Source of the DNA: Rhizomucor pusillus
Taxonomy: Eukaryota > Mucoromycota > Mucoromycetes > Mucorales > Lichtheimiaceae
Length of the DNA stretch: 64,000 nt
Direction of reading: 5' to 3'
NCBI GenBank assembly: GCA_900175165.2
Contig: FWWN02000681.1
Coordinates: 1 to 64,000 of the forward strand
Both the position numbers and the translations under genes were made by a program. This document shows, one piece after another, positions 11,294-22,541 of the stretch. Position 1 is the stretch's first letter. Every line of letters starts with the position of its first letter. The notes under the pieces were generated by a model. The model was given only the letters and a program-made list of their open reading frames with translations. It did not search any database and had not been told where the DNA came from.

Positions 11294-11843
11294 TCAGTCT
11301 CTCTCTACCCATTGAAAACATTCATTCCATAAAGCTACTTGCTCTGAAAATGATCGTGGCCGATGTCCCTTTTTAGACTTTTCCTGAAGTTCAGAAGATG
11401 CTGGTTGAGGAGCGGTGTGATGTACGCTGTTGCTGAGCCTGGCAGCGGATACTGATCTTGAGCGACCGTACTTTGTTGTGAGGAAACTGCTGAAAGAGTT
11501 ACGCCGTCGCATCGTGCTAGATACACCAAGCAACAGTTAGTCAAGTCTGTCACGCAGATTCGGCTCTTTACTATTGCAACACTTGCACTGCACGCGGTGT
11601 ATCCGTTTCTTCCGTCGAGGAATGATGACTAGACGCAAGCTGCATTCGCAACGATGAAAGCTCGGCGCGCTTCTTTGATAGACTAGCCGTTGCTGACAGT
11701 GCATAGTTGACTAAGGCAGGAAGAGACGGCGTTGATCTTGATGTTGACAAGGAAGCATGTCCGTTACGACTATCCGATTCTGTTCCATCCTGCTGTGTGA
11801 GCTTGACCGGCTTTCTGAAACGTAACTTTTTGGAAACATCCAT
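11294..11843 (-). CDS. hypothetical Ser/Arg-rich protein
   Basis: Unrecognised. Two exons, 11843-11572 and 11516-11294, are joined by a 55-nt intron with GTAAAG donor, CTAAC branch and CTAG acceptor, giving 164 residues. The protein is basic and rich in serine, with arginine-serine stretches such as RSRSVSAARLSNS and RPRSFSEQVALWNE, and is probably disordered with phosphorylation-type motifs. It ends 30 bases before the PIG-P start codon. It may be a separate gene with an extremely short spacer or a 5' part of a PIG-P transcript. The upstream ATG at about 11903 is in frame but gives an odd hydrophobic leader, so MDVSKK was preferred. Confidence 0.55.
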
Positions 11844-12114
11844 TTGAAATGCGAAATTTGCCCTGACATATACGCAGGAGTATATAAATGCTGAAAAGAT
11901 CACTGCTGGTAAAGCTTGGTAAGAATCAATGCTTCATCGAAACTATCCATAGGTGGGCACGTAATAGAAGAAGGAGCTTTTCAAAGGGACGCCTTCATAG
12001 GTATCTGTCCTGCAATCGCATCGAATTTACAACTGGAAAAGCAACAATAAATCTGTACAAAATTCGCAATTGTGGAGAACTACAAACAGCTATTACGCGA
12101 TATAAAAAGTACAA

Positions 12115-12398
12115 CTATACGATATAGCACTCCAGCTTCCCGTCAGCAATTGAGCTGAGCATTTTTGCGACCTTCTCCATTTGGTCCTTGGTAAGAGGCT
12201 TCCCTTGCCATTCAACTTGATGGGTTTCGGTTTGCACTGCTTTGTCCGGTGCATAGAAATAGTTCCTTCTGGGCGCAGCCTGGGTTATAGGCGTGCGATT
12301 AGCGTAAATGACGGGCTTTTCATAGCATATAGTGTGAAAGCTGAATGAACTGAACGATATGAGTTTTGGACCATATATTTGTACCTTGCGTGAAACAT
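12115..12398 (-). CDS. hypothetical small protein (79 aa)
   Basis: Unrecognised. A 14-nt first exon (12398-12385) and a second exon (12340-12115) are joined by a 44-nt intron (donor GTACAA, acceptor TTCAG), which gives a 79-residue protein ending KLECYIV. The second exon is well formed, with RRNYFYAPDKAV and a predicted short helix LTKDQMEKVAKMLSSIADG. An unspliced reading from an ATG at 12432 gives 105 residues and is the alternative. Function cannot be assigned. Confidence 0.45.
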
Positions 12399-12741
12399 TG
12401 TTGCACATCACCAGCCGTTCCGTCACTGACACTACTGCTTTGGCTGTAGGACATTTAATCTCCCTGGTTCACTTTGCAGTTAATTGATACATATGCTGGC
12501 TCAAAAGCAGCTATCATTGCAAATACCAAGCAGCAAAAGAAGCAAGGCTGTACATACGACACGAACCAAAAAAAAAAAAAATTTGAGAAATGCAGGTAAT
12601 CAAATGCAGTGCATTTTTGTGTCCTGCGGCGGATGCACAGGGCTCTCGCCTGTTGTTTCACAAGCCCACCATTCTCTTTCACCCTTCCCCCCACTCTTTT
12701 CACTTTTCTTTTTCATTTGCACTGCACTTGTATAAAAAGCT
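12399..12741. other. divergent spacer before the tandem-PH gene
   Basis: Upstream regions of the small minus-strand gene and of the plus-strand PH gene. It contains an A12-13 run near 12570, pyrimidine-rich tracts at 12675-12715, and TATAAAAAG at 12731-12739. That TATA lies only 3 bases before ATG 12742, so either it is not used or transcription starts downstream and the ATG at 12885 is used. Confidence 0.45.
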
Positions 12742-14604
12742 ATGGCTACTCCACCGCAACCGCAGCCACAACCACAACCGCAATCCATACTCAAGTCTAG
12801 TGTAAGCTTGATATTTTTGTGTGATCAGTGAACAGCGACACTCAGCGCTCAACGTAGCCTAATGCGCGATCTGCTCCATCTGAAATGTCGGTTTCCCTGG
12901 GCAAAGCAGCTCGAATCGTGCTGAGCGAGGACGAAGAGGACGACAACCACCAAGATGCACCTAACAAAAACACGTCCGACGGGGAGGATGAAGACGCTGT
13001 CGGTGTTCCTCTGTCTGATCAAGCACTCGAGCTTCTCCACTCCGAGAAAGCGCTCAAGTCTGGCTATTTGCTAAAAAAGGGCGAAAAGCGACGGGTAGGT
13101 CTTTTTCCAAAATGGAAAAGGAAAGTGACCAACCCAATTATTGATTAATTTATTGCTAGACCTGGAAGAAACGGTGGTTTGTCTTGAGAACAACAAAGCT
13201 CGCCATGTATAAGGACAGCAAGGTAATACAAAGGAACGTTGGAGTGGAGCTGAGAACTCGGTGCTAAGCAAAGTTCTTGGCCTTAGGAATACAAACTCTT
13301 ACGGATCATAGATCTGCACGAAATTCACAGCGTCGTCCACGTCACATCAAAAGACAAATACAAGTACATGTTTGCCATCAGTACTCCCAAACGCATGTAT
13401 TACCTGCAGGCAGAGAACCAAACGGATATGGCATCGTGGATTGAAGCAATTGAACGTGCCAAGGCCGAGCAGCTTTTGTATGATGCCGATGATGACACAA
13501 GCTCTATTGGACGTGATCAAGCATATGCTAGTGACGTGACCCAGCCAGCGTACGGCGCAGCTTATCAACATCTTCATCAGCGTAGACGGTCATCTGGAGG
13601 CGATGTTGGCGTACGTAGACTATCTGGGGGAGTATCGTTGGAACGACGACAATCCGGCATTGGAGGGCACACACACGTGTCTCCTGTCGACATTCCAAGG
13701 CCTAATATGCGGCCAGAACCAAGTCATTTGAGCATAAGCGCCCACACTGCAGGAAGCGGAGAACATGGCTTGAGTTCCTATTCAACTGGGCACACGTATC
13801 CAATGTCTCCTATATCAACACAGCATGCACAAATGCATCTAGCTGAAGGACTCGCAAGCTCAGAAGATGAAGACGACCCCAGCATCGCTGACGAACTTGC
13901 CAATGCGCGGTTTGAAGAGGATAGGAACCGTACCATCTTGGATGGATATTTGCTCAAATTAGGAAGGAACAAGGTATGGCAGATGTCATGCCAGAATACA
14001 TACGTCTTCTGCTGACTCATGTTTTGCTTTCCTATTCACTACTCACGGCAGGGCTGGAAAAAGAGATTTTTTGTACTACGAACCGATTCTCTTTCATACT
14101 ATGAGGATAGTCGGGTATGTATAGATGCAGCCGAGTTTGTATCCTTGATCATCTGATAACAATAAATTCGATCTATAGGAGTACAAGGTGCGACGCATTA
14201 TACCGTTGACCAGTATTATTGACTCGCTGGAAATTGAACCGATGAGCCGAAACAAGACATATTGCTTCAAAATCATCATCCCCAAGCGTAGCTATGTGCT
14301 ATGTGCTAGTTCTCAACGGGAAATGGATTCATGGCTGGATGCCTTGGCTGTGACAGTGAGGAGAGCAAAGAAAGGAGAAGCTGCCGAACTGGCATCTGCC
14401 GTCAGTCCATCACAACATTACGGTGCTGCTGGCAAGCAACAGAGTCAACTGCAGCGTCTTGCTACAGGTTCTTCTGCTGACTCTATAGAAAATACGAGCC
14501 ACATCTCTGGCGTCAGTGGAGCCGGCGCAGTTGGCGGCGCAGGAGGAGCACTTCCAGGTCGACAGCAGCAGTCGCACATCCGAAAGCTCGCTCGAGCCAC
14601 GTAG
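12742..14604 (+). CDS. tandem PH-domain protein
   Basis: Exons 12742-12801, 12858-13094, 13160-13222, 13287-13973, 14052-14114 and 14179-14604 encode 511 residues. The first exon encodes a Pro-Gln repeat and is joined in phase to the rest; ATG 12885 is the alternative start if the TATA at 12731 is real. Two pleckstrin-homology domains are seen. The first begins SGYLLKKGEKRR, then TWKKRWFVLRTTKLAMYKD, and ends ASWIEAIERA. The second begins DGYLLKLGRNK, then GWKKRFFVLRTDSLSYYED, and ends MDSWLDALAV. A long Ser-rich, acidic linker separates them. PH domains bind phosphoinositides, so a membrane-linked adaptor role is likely, but I cannot name an orthologue. Both PH domains are cut at identical positions by introns, each leaving a 63-nt middle exon. 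Confidence 0.88.
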
Positions 14605-15017
14605 ATGGCTACGATGTGACAACAACTCGATACCACAACTCCTAGCGAAAAAGAAACTGTCTATTTCCTATACAGTTAACCTACCAAGATAACATTTAAT
14701 ACTTGAGTTGTTTTTTACCTCTCTCTTTATTCCTCTTTGTACAGAAACATCTACAATATACTGCAAAAATATAACTGTTAACCGTTGAATGCATTGCCTG
14801 TGAAGTCGCAGCAAATAGTATTGCAGACTGCGTTTCGGACTTGCTGCAGAGGTTACCACGTATGAGATGCCTGATTCGCGGGCTCCGTGCAACGTTCAAA
14901 GCTTGACTTGGTCCACCAACCCAAATACGTAAGAGCATCTTTCCGGCCAACTCGATTTGATTTATCTTACCATCTCGGTTCAAGCGACATCTATAACAGA
15001 CAGCTTGGGATAGCAGT
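14605..15017. other. spacer between PH gene and SEC31
   Basis: About 410 bases holding the PH-gene 3' flank and SEC31 promoter. No open frame or known element was recognised. Confidence 0.5.
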
Positions 15018-18000
15018 ATGGCCAAGAAGCTGAACGAAATTCACCGGACAGCAACGTTTGCCTGGAGCCCAGGGCAGCAGCTGCCCCTCATCGCGGCTGG
15101 CACTGCCTCGGGTACCTTGGATGATTCTTTTTCGAACGCGTCCGAATTGGAACTGTTTCAACTGGACCTGAGAAACTCGACTGCCAACGAGGGTCTCTCA
15201 CCTGTTGGTAAGGTCAGCACCAACGCTAGGTAGGAATGTCCCTGGAGGTCCCCATCTCGCGTCATACTAAGTTATGTCTGTAGATTCAACACTCTCGGAT
15301 GGGGCTACGCAAATGCTGAAAAGCCTCACGGTATTATTGCCGGCGGCATGGAAACCGGCGAGCTGGAACTCTGGAACCCGGCCGCTATACTTGAGAAGAA
15401 AAGGTACATTTTCAGACATAGGCTGTCTATTCCTGGGAACAATACACGCTGAACAGCCGTTTTACATAGTCCTGAAGAAGCACTGATTTTGCGAAACTCG
15501 ACTCACACTGGTCCGCTACGTGGACTCGATTTCAACAAGATCCAGCCAAACCTTTTGGCGTCAGCTGGTGCTAATGGCGAAGTAAGTTAGCATAGATCGC
15601 CCTGTTCGGGATCAATACTTGATACTTATATGTATCGTTTAATGACAGGTATACGTCTGGGATCTCACTAACCCAGGAAAGCCATATTCTCCTGGTCAAA
15701 GATCCAGCAAGCTAGACGATATCACCAGCGCTGCCTGGAACTGTCAAGTCCAGCATATCTTGGCAACATCATCTGCTAATGGTTACACCGTCGTGTGGGA
15801 TTTGAGAAATCGAAAGGAGATCATGACGCTTGCTGGTCAAGGGATCGGCGGAATGGCAGGCGGTAGACGTGGCATAGGCGCCATTGCCTGGCATCCAGAT
15901 GTTGTACGTATCTGCATAAATTTCCATATTTCTTTGCGCACACTAATCGACGATGGAATCGTAGGCTACTCAAATCGTAACTGCATCTGAAGATGATAAT
16001 AACCCAGTTATCACACTTTGGGATCTTCGACACGCACATTCGCCTGAGAAGACACTTGCCGGCCACTCGAAGGGTGTGATGGGTGTCTCGTGGTGCCAGC
16101 AAGATTCTGATCTCTTGCTTTCTTGTGGCAAAGACTGCAAGACGCTTTGCTGGAACCCACGTAGCGGAGAGCTTCTCGGCGAAGTTTCGCAATCTACCAA
16201 CTGGACATTCGACGTCGACTGGTGCCCTAAAAATCCAGATTTGCTTGCTTGTGCATCATTTGATGGAAAGGTAAGTATCTTCTCGCATTTCTATTTCTCT
16301 ATCTATGGTTACCAACGCAAATGAATGACAGATCAATGTATATTCTATTCAAGGAGCTGGCTCGCACAGCGCTAGCACCACGGCTGCCGAAACAACTCCC
16401 GCTTATGCAGACGATCCCTTCTCAGCCGCTATTATGGCTGCACAGCCTCCTAGCCAGTCTTTTGCTTTGAAGCAGCCGCCCAAATGGCTGAGACGCCCTG
16501 TTGGAGCATCATTCGCCTTCGGCGGCAAGTTGGTATCATTCAATAACAAAGGCGGTCAAGCAGCTGCTCAAGTCGCCGCCAATATGCCACCAGGTGCTGC
16601 TCCGGCACCCCAGACGATTCCCCGTAAAGTTACTGTCGTCACAGTTGTCGTTGATCCCGAAATAGTGAAACGCTCGAACGAATTGGAAAGTGCTATCGAT
16701 CAACAGGCTCTGGAGAAGCTTATTGAAGAACGACGCCAGCAGTGTGCCAACGCAAAGGATGCCGATAATTTGCAAAACTGGGAAGTGCTCAGAACGCTTT
16801 TCGCTGAAAATGCCAGAGAACAATTGATGCAGCATTTGGGCTTCCGCAAAGAAGAAGCGACTGGTACAGAGCCCTCGGCCGCGAAAGAGAATGTGACTGT
16901 AACGACTGCTACTGCTGAGGCTACTGTTGAAGAGCAAAGCCAAAAGGAGGCACCTGCCGCGGAAAGTGAACAGGCTCCTGTGGAACCTGTCACTAACGGC
17001 GCCGTTGAGCAAGAGACAGCTACGGCAACAGAATCGACAACCCCTTCAGCTGCGGTCTCAGCAATCCCCGAGGAATCTCTTGAATTGTATCCCGAGGGCA
17101 GCTCAGAGACTGACAAGTCGATTACAAAAGCTATTGTCATGGGCGATTTTGAAACTGCTGTTCAGCTCTCTCTTTCATCTGATCGTTTATCCGATGCTCT
17201 TCTTCTTGCCATCTGTGGCGGAAGTGATCTTTTGGCACGTACGCAAAAGCAGTACTTTGAAAGGCAAGCCAAGAAGACTTCGTACCTGCGCTTATTGCAA
17301 AGTATCGTCGATCAGGATTTGAATGCTGTCGTGCGAAATACAGCATTGGAAGAATGGACATCGGTGGTTGTCATGTTATGCACATTTGCTCGCACAGAAG
17401 ACTTTGGTCCTTTGTGTGAGACACTTGGTGACAGACTGCAAGATGCATGGAATTCTGCAGTCAAGGATAGACAAGCAGATAAAGCAAACGAGCTTCGACG
17501 AAATGCGACTCTCTGCTATTTGGCTGCCGGCAACATGGAGAAAGTGGCAAACATTTGGATTATCGAGCAAGAAGAAGGCAAATCCAAGGAAGACAAAGAT
17601 GAATTATATGCTATCAGCTTGCAAAACCTCATCGAGAAGGTTACGGTGTTTAGGAAAGCAATCGAATTTGTGGACCCTGGTCTCAGCGGAGAGCATCAAG
17701 AGTCGTATCAATTGGCCCGTCTGTATGATAAATACTGTGAATATGCAGAGCTGATGGCTACCCAGGGAAAGTTGGATGTTGCACGCAGATACCTCGAACT
17801 TACTCCAAGCAATTACCGAGAGTCTGCCGCCGATCGCTTGTCGGATGTTCGCCAAAGAGTTTATATTGCTAGTGGACACGGTGGTGAGCTGAAAGCTCCC
17901 GAGTTCCCAATTGCATCCTCTGCTCCTGCTGCTGAGCCAGCGGCCCCCGCAGCTCCCGCAGCTACTGCCTTCCAACAAACAGGCTACACCCCTGAGCCAG

Positions 18001-19334
18001 CTACGTTTCAACAGCATGGCTACAGCCAGCAGTATACTCCCATGGCACCAAATGCATACGAGCCTGCTCCTGCAGCGGCCCCAGCCCCAGCCCCTGTACC
18101 CGCAGTACCTACTATACCGCAACCTACACAGCAATATGGATACGACAGGCAATATATGCCTTCGGGTGCCACTATTCCCCAGCCACCCCAGCCTTATGGA
18201 TATGATGCTCAATACGGTGCGCCACCTATGGGCGCTGCAGCAGCGCCGCCCCCGCCACCTCCCAAAGGCAGAGGTTCTGGCACATCCAGCCCAGCAGTGT
18301 CTCACAGAGCAGCTGCCACCACAGGTGCTTGGAACGATCCTCCAAACATTGCCAATCCAAACGTGACCAAGAGCCCTGCGGCTGCACCTGTTGCACCTAG
18401 AAGAGTAACTTCGCCTTTCCCTAATATGCCTGCACCTAGCACCTTTGCTCCGGCACCACCTCAACCATTTATGCAGCAGAATGTGGCTCAACCTCCTCCG
18501 CCGCCACCCATGAATGCAGTCCCGCCTCCACCTATGATGAGGCAACAGCAGCAGCAACAGGTACCTCCTCCACCGCCTGCAGCGCAGCAGCCACCCCCAC
18601 CGCCGATGGGATACGTTCCTCAGCAACCGCAACAGATGCCTCAGCCGACAGGATACTCACCGCAACAGCAGCAAGTTCCGCCACAACCGGTGAATGCACC
18701 TCCACCTCCTGGAGGACATGCATCTCCAAGAGCAAGTCCTGCACCACCTCGAGTGGCCTCGCCAGCTCCTGCAAAGCCAGCTGTGCCTCCAGCAGCACCT
18801 GAAAAGAAGCGCCACCGTAAGTTGCGAAGATGCTGATTATTAGCAACAATACTCACGGATATCACTTTACAGCCAAGGATGATAGAAGTCATATTCCACC
18901 TGAACACCGCCCTATCCATCAAATCCTAGTCAATGAATTACAACAGGCGAAGCAAAGATCTCCGGTAAGCACGCCAGTTGGTTTCTAGCTCGACCAATAC
19001 TGACCTGCTCATAACTATGCAGCCTGCACAAAAGAAAATTTTGGATGACACAGAGCGCCGTTTCAATACGCTTTTTGATCAATTAAACAATGGTGAAGTA
19101 TCGGAAGGTGTCGCTCAGGCTATGTTGTCACTTGTCCAAGGTCAGTGGAAGATAATGTATGGATTTGCATATGTCCCTATCCGCTAACATGAGATGTTTA
19201 CAGCTCTGCAAAAGCGTGACTACGACACTGCTCAGAGAATACATGTCGATCTTGTCACTACACGTTACGAAGAATGTGGATCCTGGTTGATGGGCGTTAA
19301 GCGACTTATTGATAATGCAAAAGCAACTGCCTAA
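15018..19334 (+). CDS. SEC31: COPII coat outer-shell protein Sec31
   Basis: With Sec13, this forms the outer cage of COPII vesicles leaving the ER. Nine exons: 15018-15229, 15284-15403, 15470-15581, 15649-15903, 15965-16270, 16332-18816, 18873-18964, 19023-19140, 19204-19334; 1276 residues, normal for Sec31. The N-terminus MAKKLNEIHRTATFAWSP starts a seven-blade WD40 propeller (VYVWDLTNP, YTVVWDLRNR, ITLWDLRHAH, CWNPRSGELL, LACASFDGKINVYS). Then come the insertion blade (PPKWLRRPVGASFAFGGKL), the alpha-solenoid ACE1 region (about 390-640), a long Pro/Gln/Ala-rich segment with PPPPPP runs expected to touch Sec23, and a C-terminal helical domain ending LMGVKRLIDNAKATA. The long exon 16332-18816 creates large antisense open frames that are not genes. 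Confidence 0.97.
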
Positions 19335-19803
19335 AAAAGACAAGAGATTGATAATAAATCGTACATTTGCCATTATATATGACTAAAGAAAATCGAACGT
19401 TTGACTTGAATTCTAAACAACCAGTTCTGGATAACTAGTTTTGAGTTTCTCTATCTCCTTTGAGGAAACATGGAAACATTGGACTAAGGAAATGCCCGTG
19501 CAAGAATTAGCAGGGACGATGCGCCTTTAATAGCTTTGTCCCAGTAGGATATCAGAATACTTAGCATCCACTGGTTGCAGCAGGTAGTTCGTTTTCCCGC
19601 TGGGATTTGGATTGTTCATCATTCATCAATCCAGAACCTCGCTTTGGTCGATCGTAGCTGGCTATGTTTGTCAAAAATGTTTTGACCAAACTCAGCTCTG
19701 AAACAAGCGCCCAATCTAGTTTTTTCTTCCTGGTTGCCCTGGAAGAAAACAATTCCTTTTTTCTTCTTCCTGTTTTATTGGCTTCTACTTGGCATAAGAA
19801 GGC
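19335..19803. other. spacer after SEC31
   Basis: About 470 bases with no convincing gene. A 63-codon minus-strand frame (19561-19752) has no recognisable motif. Any missing signal-peptide exon of the next gene would have to lie here, but none was seen. Confidence 0.4.
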
Positions 19804-21212
19804 ATGGATATATTAGGAGGACAGCAAGGCGGCAGCAACGACAATCAAGGGTCTGCCAGGGGCAATTCGCATGATAGTCAGGCACAACAGACAGACCAGT
19901 ATGTTTGTACTCCCACAGCTTGTATAACCAATATGCCAACTAACATTGCGCACAGAACGCAGCAAACAGAACAAGCGCAGCAAACACAGCAGCAAACGGA
20001 TGCCGGTCAGGATAATACACCAACCGCTACTCAAGGTGACTCGAACGGTGCCCAGCAATCATCGGTCGTAAGTGTCCTGTTTTCCACGTGTGTACTGAAT
20101 CTTCTTTGTTTAACAAGGAAACGTTGTGAATTCTAGCCTACCGATAGCAATACGAGCGCAGAGAGCAACGGCGCAAATTCTACACCAACGCCTTCAGCTG
20201 ATGGCAACGATAGCAACGGTAGCAGCAACAACACGTCAGCTAACAATACACCCTCAGCGTCGTCTCAGGACAATGCAGCGACGGCTACATCACAAGCTGA
20301 GCCTAGTCCGACGTCAAGCCAGGAGCAGCAGCAGCAGCCATCTTCTTCTAATTCTCCTGCGCCTACTCCTACAAGCAGCCGTAGCAACAATAGAAGCAAA
20401 GGCGGCAACAGCGCTACTGTTTCAGCTACAGCTGATGCATCTTCGTCTGCTCTCAGCTCTACCAGCGCTACATCTTCTACAGGAACTCCGAGCATCAGCT
20501 CCTCTGCCGATTCATCATCTTCAACAAACACGGGTGCCATCGCAGGAGGCGTTGTTGGAGGCGTTGTTGGAGCTATCGTGATCGGTAAGACCCAAGTCGA
20601 GACTTTCTGGCTCGATCGCAATGTGTAACCATCTAATTTCCGTTGGCAGCTGCCATTGTGATGTTTTTCATTCGGAGACATCGCCGTCGGCAACGCCGGG
20701 GCGATGATGTCGATTCTGTGTCACAATACTATCAAGGATACGATGGCAACGACTGGGGACAGCCTGCAATGGCCCAGCAGCAACAGCAGCAGGCAAACAT
20801 TGTTGGCCGATCACCTACGCATCGCGCCAGCCCAACCGAGTACCAGTTCGATGACGGTCGCCCGCTGGATGCAGCTAACGCTGCCGCGGCTGCTGTCACC
20901 TCGCCAGTGTCTGCTTACAACTACGGTGGAGATTACGGCTACAAACCAGACGACTATTACTATTACCCGCCGCAGCTCGCTGAAGGTGCTTACAAGTACT
21001 ACGTGCCTGAAGGCGGTTATTACTATGACCCATACCATCATGCAACTGAACCTTCTAGCCCAACTTCGCCCACGACTGCTACCTCATATTCACAACCTCA
21101 CGATTACCCAGCAGCCGGTTGCACTGCTGTCTCGTCGAGTGCTACTGAGCTCCATAACAACAGCGCTGGCGCCGTTTATGAAAAGCCCGATACCAAGGAT
21201 GATCGGCCTTAA
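19804..21212 (+). CDS. Ser/Thr-rich single-span membrane protein with Tyr-rich tail
   Basis: Exons 19804-19898, 19956-20067, 20137-20584 and 20650-21212 give 405 residues. The first half is a low-complexity Gln/Ser/Thr/Asn region of the kind found O-glycosylated on fungal cell surfaces. It is followed by one clean membrane span that crosses the last splice junction (AGGVVGGVVGAIVI then AAIVMFF) and a basic stop-transfer segment RRHRRRQRRG. The tail has a QQQQQQ run and a Tyr-rich section (DYYYYPP, GGYYYDPYHH). The layout resembles wall-stress sensors or Skg6/Axl2-type proteins, but no WSC domain or N-terminal signal peptide is visible, so topology is uncertain. The first intron is 57 nt and open, so its retention would keep the frame. 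Confidence 0.75.
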
Positions 21213-21434
21213 TACAGAGAAGTTCTTGTATTAGAAAGTCATACATGAAGCATTTACCTAATTATGATAATACAACAATAAAAACCACGAAAAATGCATT
21301 CATATCAACTAGTCTATCCGTCGAGTTGGCATTCAAATTTGGCAACAGCGTGGTAATTTATTAATGACGGCACAGCTTAAATACTGATATCAATAGAAGA
21401 GATGTACAAGAAACATAATCAAGGTTATCCGACA

Positions 21435-21680
21435 TTAAACGCATTTGGTGATCCGGCTTTGGCCTCGGCAGCAAGCATCGAAACTGAGCAGCCTCTGCCC
21501 CATACATTGGGATCCGGTGAAGGTGCCCATACCAGCCGCACAGCAAGTAGGAGTGATGTTGAGATCGTCTGCGTGTGTGTCTCTTACAGCACAGGTGCAA
21601 TGAAGTGTGAGTTGAGCCTGGGCGTATTGGATGCCGGCAAGGCAAAAGGCGGTTGCGAGCAAAAAGATATTTCTGAGCAT
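21435..21680 (-). CDS. small secreted cysteine-rich protein
   Basis: A single-exon frame of 81 residues starting MLRNIFLLATAFCLAGIQYA, a textbook signal peptide with likely cleavage after AQA. The mature part is about 57 residues with eight cysteines in the order C-x-C, CC, C, CC, C. The pattern resembles but does not equal that of hydrophobins, and the family is not recognised. The upstream in-frame ATG (21779) would put 33 extra residues before the signal peptide and overlap the TATA box, so it was rejected. A TATAAATA lies about 70 bases upstream of the chosen ATG. A role as a surface protein or effector is inference only. Confidence 0.7.
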   Translation of the reverse strand: MLRNIFLLATAFCLAGIQYAQAQLTLHCTCAVRDTHADDLNITPTCCAAGMGTFTGSQCMGQRLLSFDACCRGQSRITKCV

Positions 21681-21748
21681 TAGTGTATTACGTATGATCC
21701 GCAGACAAAATGTATAAAGCAATGCGAAAAGGTTTGGCTCGTCCCTAG

Positions 21749-21756
21749 TATTTATA
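21749..21756 (-). promoter_or_regulatory. TATA box of the Cys-rich secreted protein gene
   Basis: TATAAATA on the minus strand, about 70 bases upstream of ATG 21680; spacing suits a core promoter and supports the shorter start. Confidence 0.5.
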
Positions 21757-21780
21757 GGATTTTTTAAACATTCGTCCACA

Positions 21781-22541
21781 TTCTCGGTTGCCGAGATATT
21801 TTCCCATTCTTATGAGAATTAAGACTAGGAGAGCCTGTTCCAAACCGAGCAGCTATCAATGCTGCGACACTTTTGCTAACGCTTCTTCCACATGAGCCAA
21901 TTTGCATACTATGCTATACACATCAATATCTTTTGAGCTTGACTGCATCGTCCTAAGCAACATCAGACGTTACTGTGTATTGTTCGACAAAATGAGAATA
22001 TATGTCCAAGATGGCAAATTTTATATATCCCATCCGCCGACAATATGCCGTAGAATTATGCATCGTCAAGCCCTGTCCATATATAAAGTCGTGGGAGAAG
22101 GATCAAAGCTACCCTCATCTATGAGGGTAGCCAGTCGTTACGGTAGCGAGATATAGTAGAGGCAAGCCAGCAGATTTCATTCTTGGTATGTACCTGTCGA
22201 AACATCTGCTACGCAACAGGACATAATCCATGCGTTCAGTTACTTTACTATCAAGGCTGCATGATCCTGACTGAGCATTCATGCCAGTGCTATGGCATCA
22301 GTTCTGACATGTCTAAACATAACTCTTACTGAGATCTGGTACTGTATTCAGACAATGCGAATACGACGGATTGTCATTGCTGTTCGCTGCACCGCAGCCT
22401 GTCACATGACCATTAACTTTTTTCTTGTATTCAAACAATTGAGAGCTGATGTATTACTAACTACTGCAAGCACGATTTCAAAATTGTTCTGCTGATAATG
22501 ATGCCACTGAAATATGCGGGTATATCTGGGGTTCTTGTTTC
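21781..22541. other. intergenic stretch
   Basis: About 760 bases without a convincing gene. Short frames at 21902 and 22292 on the plus strand lack coding character. It contains a near-perfect palindrome at 22108-22131. Confidence 0.5.
22108..22131. repeat. perfect inverted repeat (hairpin)
   Basis: GCTACCCTCAT and ATGAGGGTAGC face each other across a 2-base gap, an 11-bp perfect stem. There is no T-run after it. It could be a structured RNA element, a protein-binding palindrome or chance. Confidence 0.6.

Noticed and set aside
11085..11320. fusion of the Ser-rich frame with PIG-P through a 46-nt intron (GTAGAG...CTACAG)
   Set aside because: The join would enter PIG-P in the wrong frame.
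17604..18632. 342-codon open frame antisense to SEC31
   Set aside because: It mirrors the Pro/Gln/Ala-rich exon; its Arg/Cys/Trp-rich translation is the usual shadow of such composition.
19561..19752. 63-codon minus-strand frame after SEC31
   Set aside because: Protein-like composition but no motif or control signals; too short to support alone.
21361..21645. 94-codon His-rich minus-strand frame overlapping the Cys-rich gene
   Set aside because: Overlaps the secreted-peptide frame and lacks a signal peptide or motif.
21435..21680. hydrophobin identity for the Cys-rich peptide
   Set aside because: Hydrophobins have C-CC-C-C-CC-C; here the order is C-C-CC-C-CC-C with only one residue between the first two.
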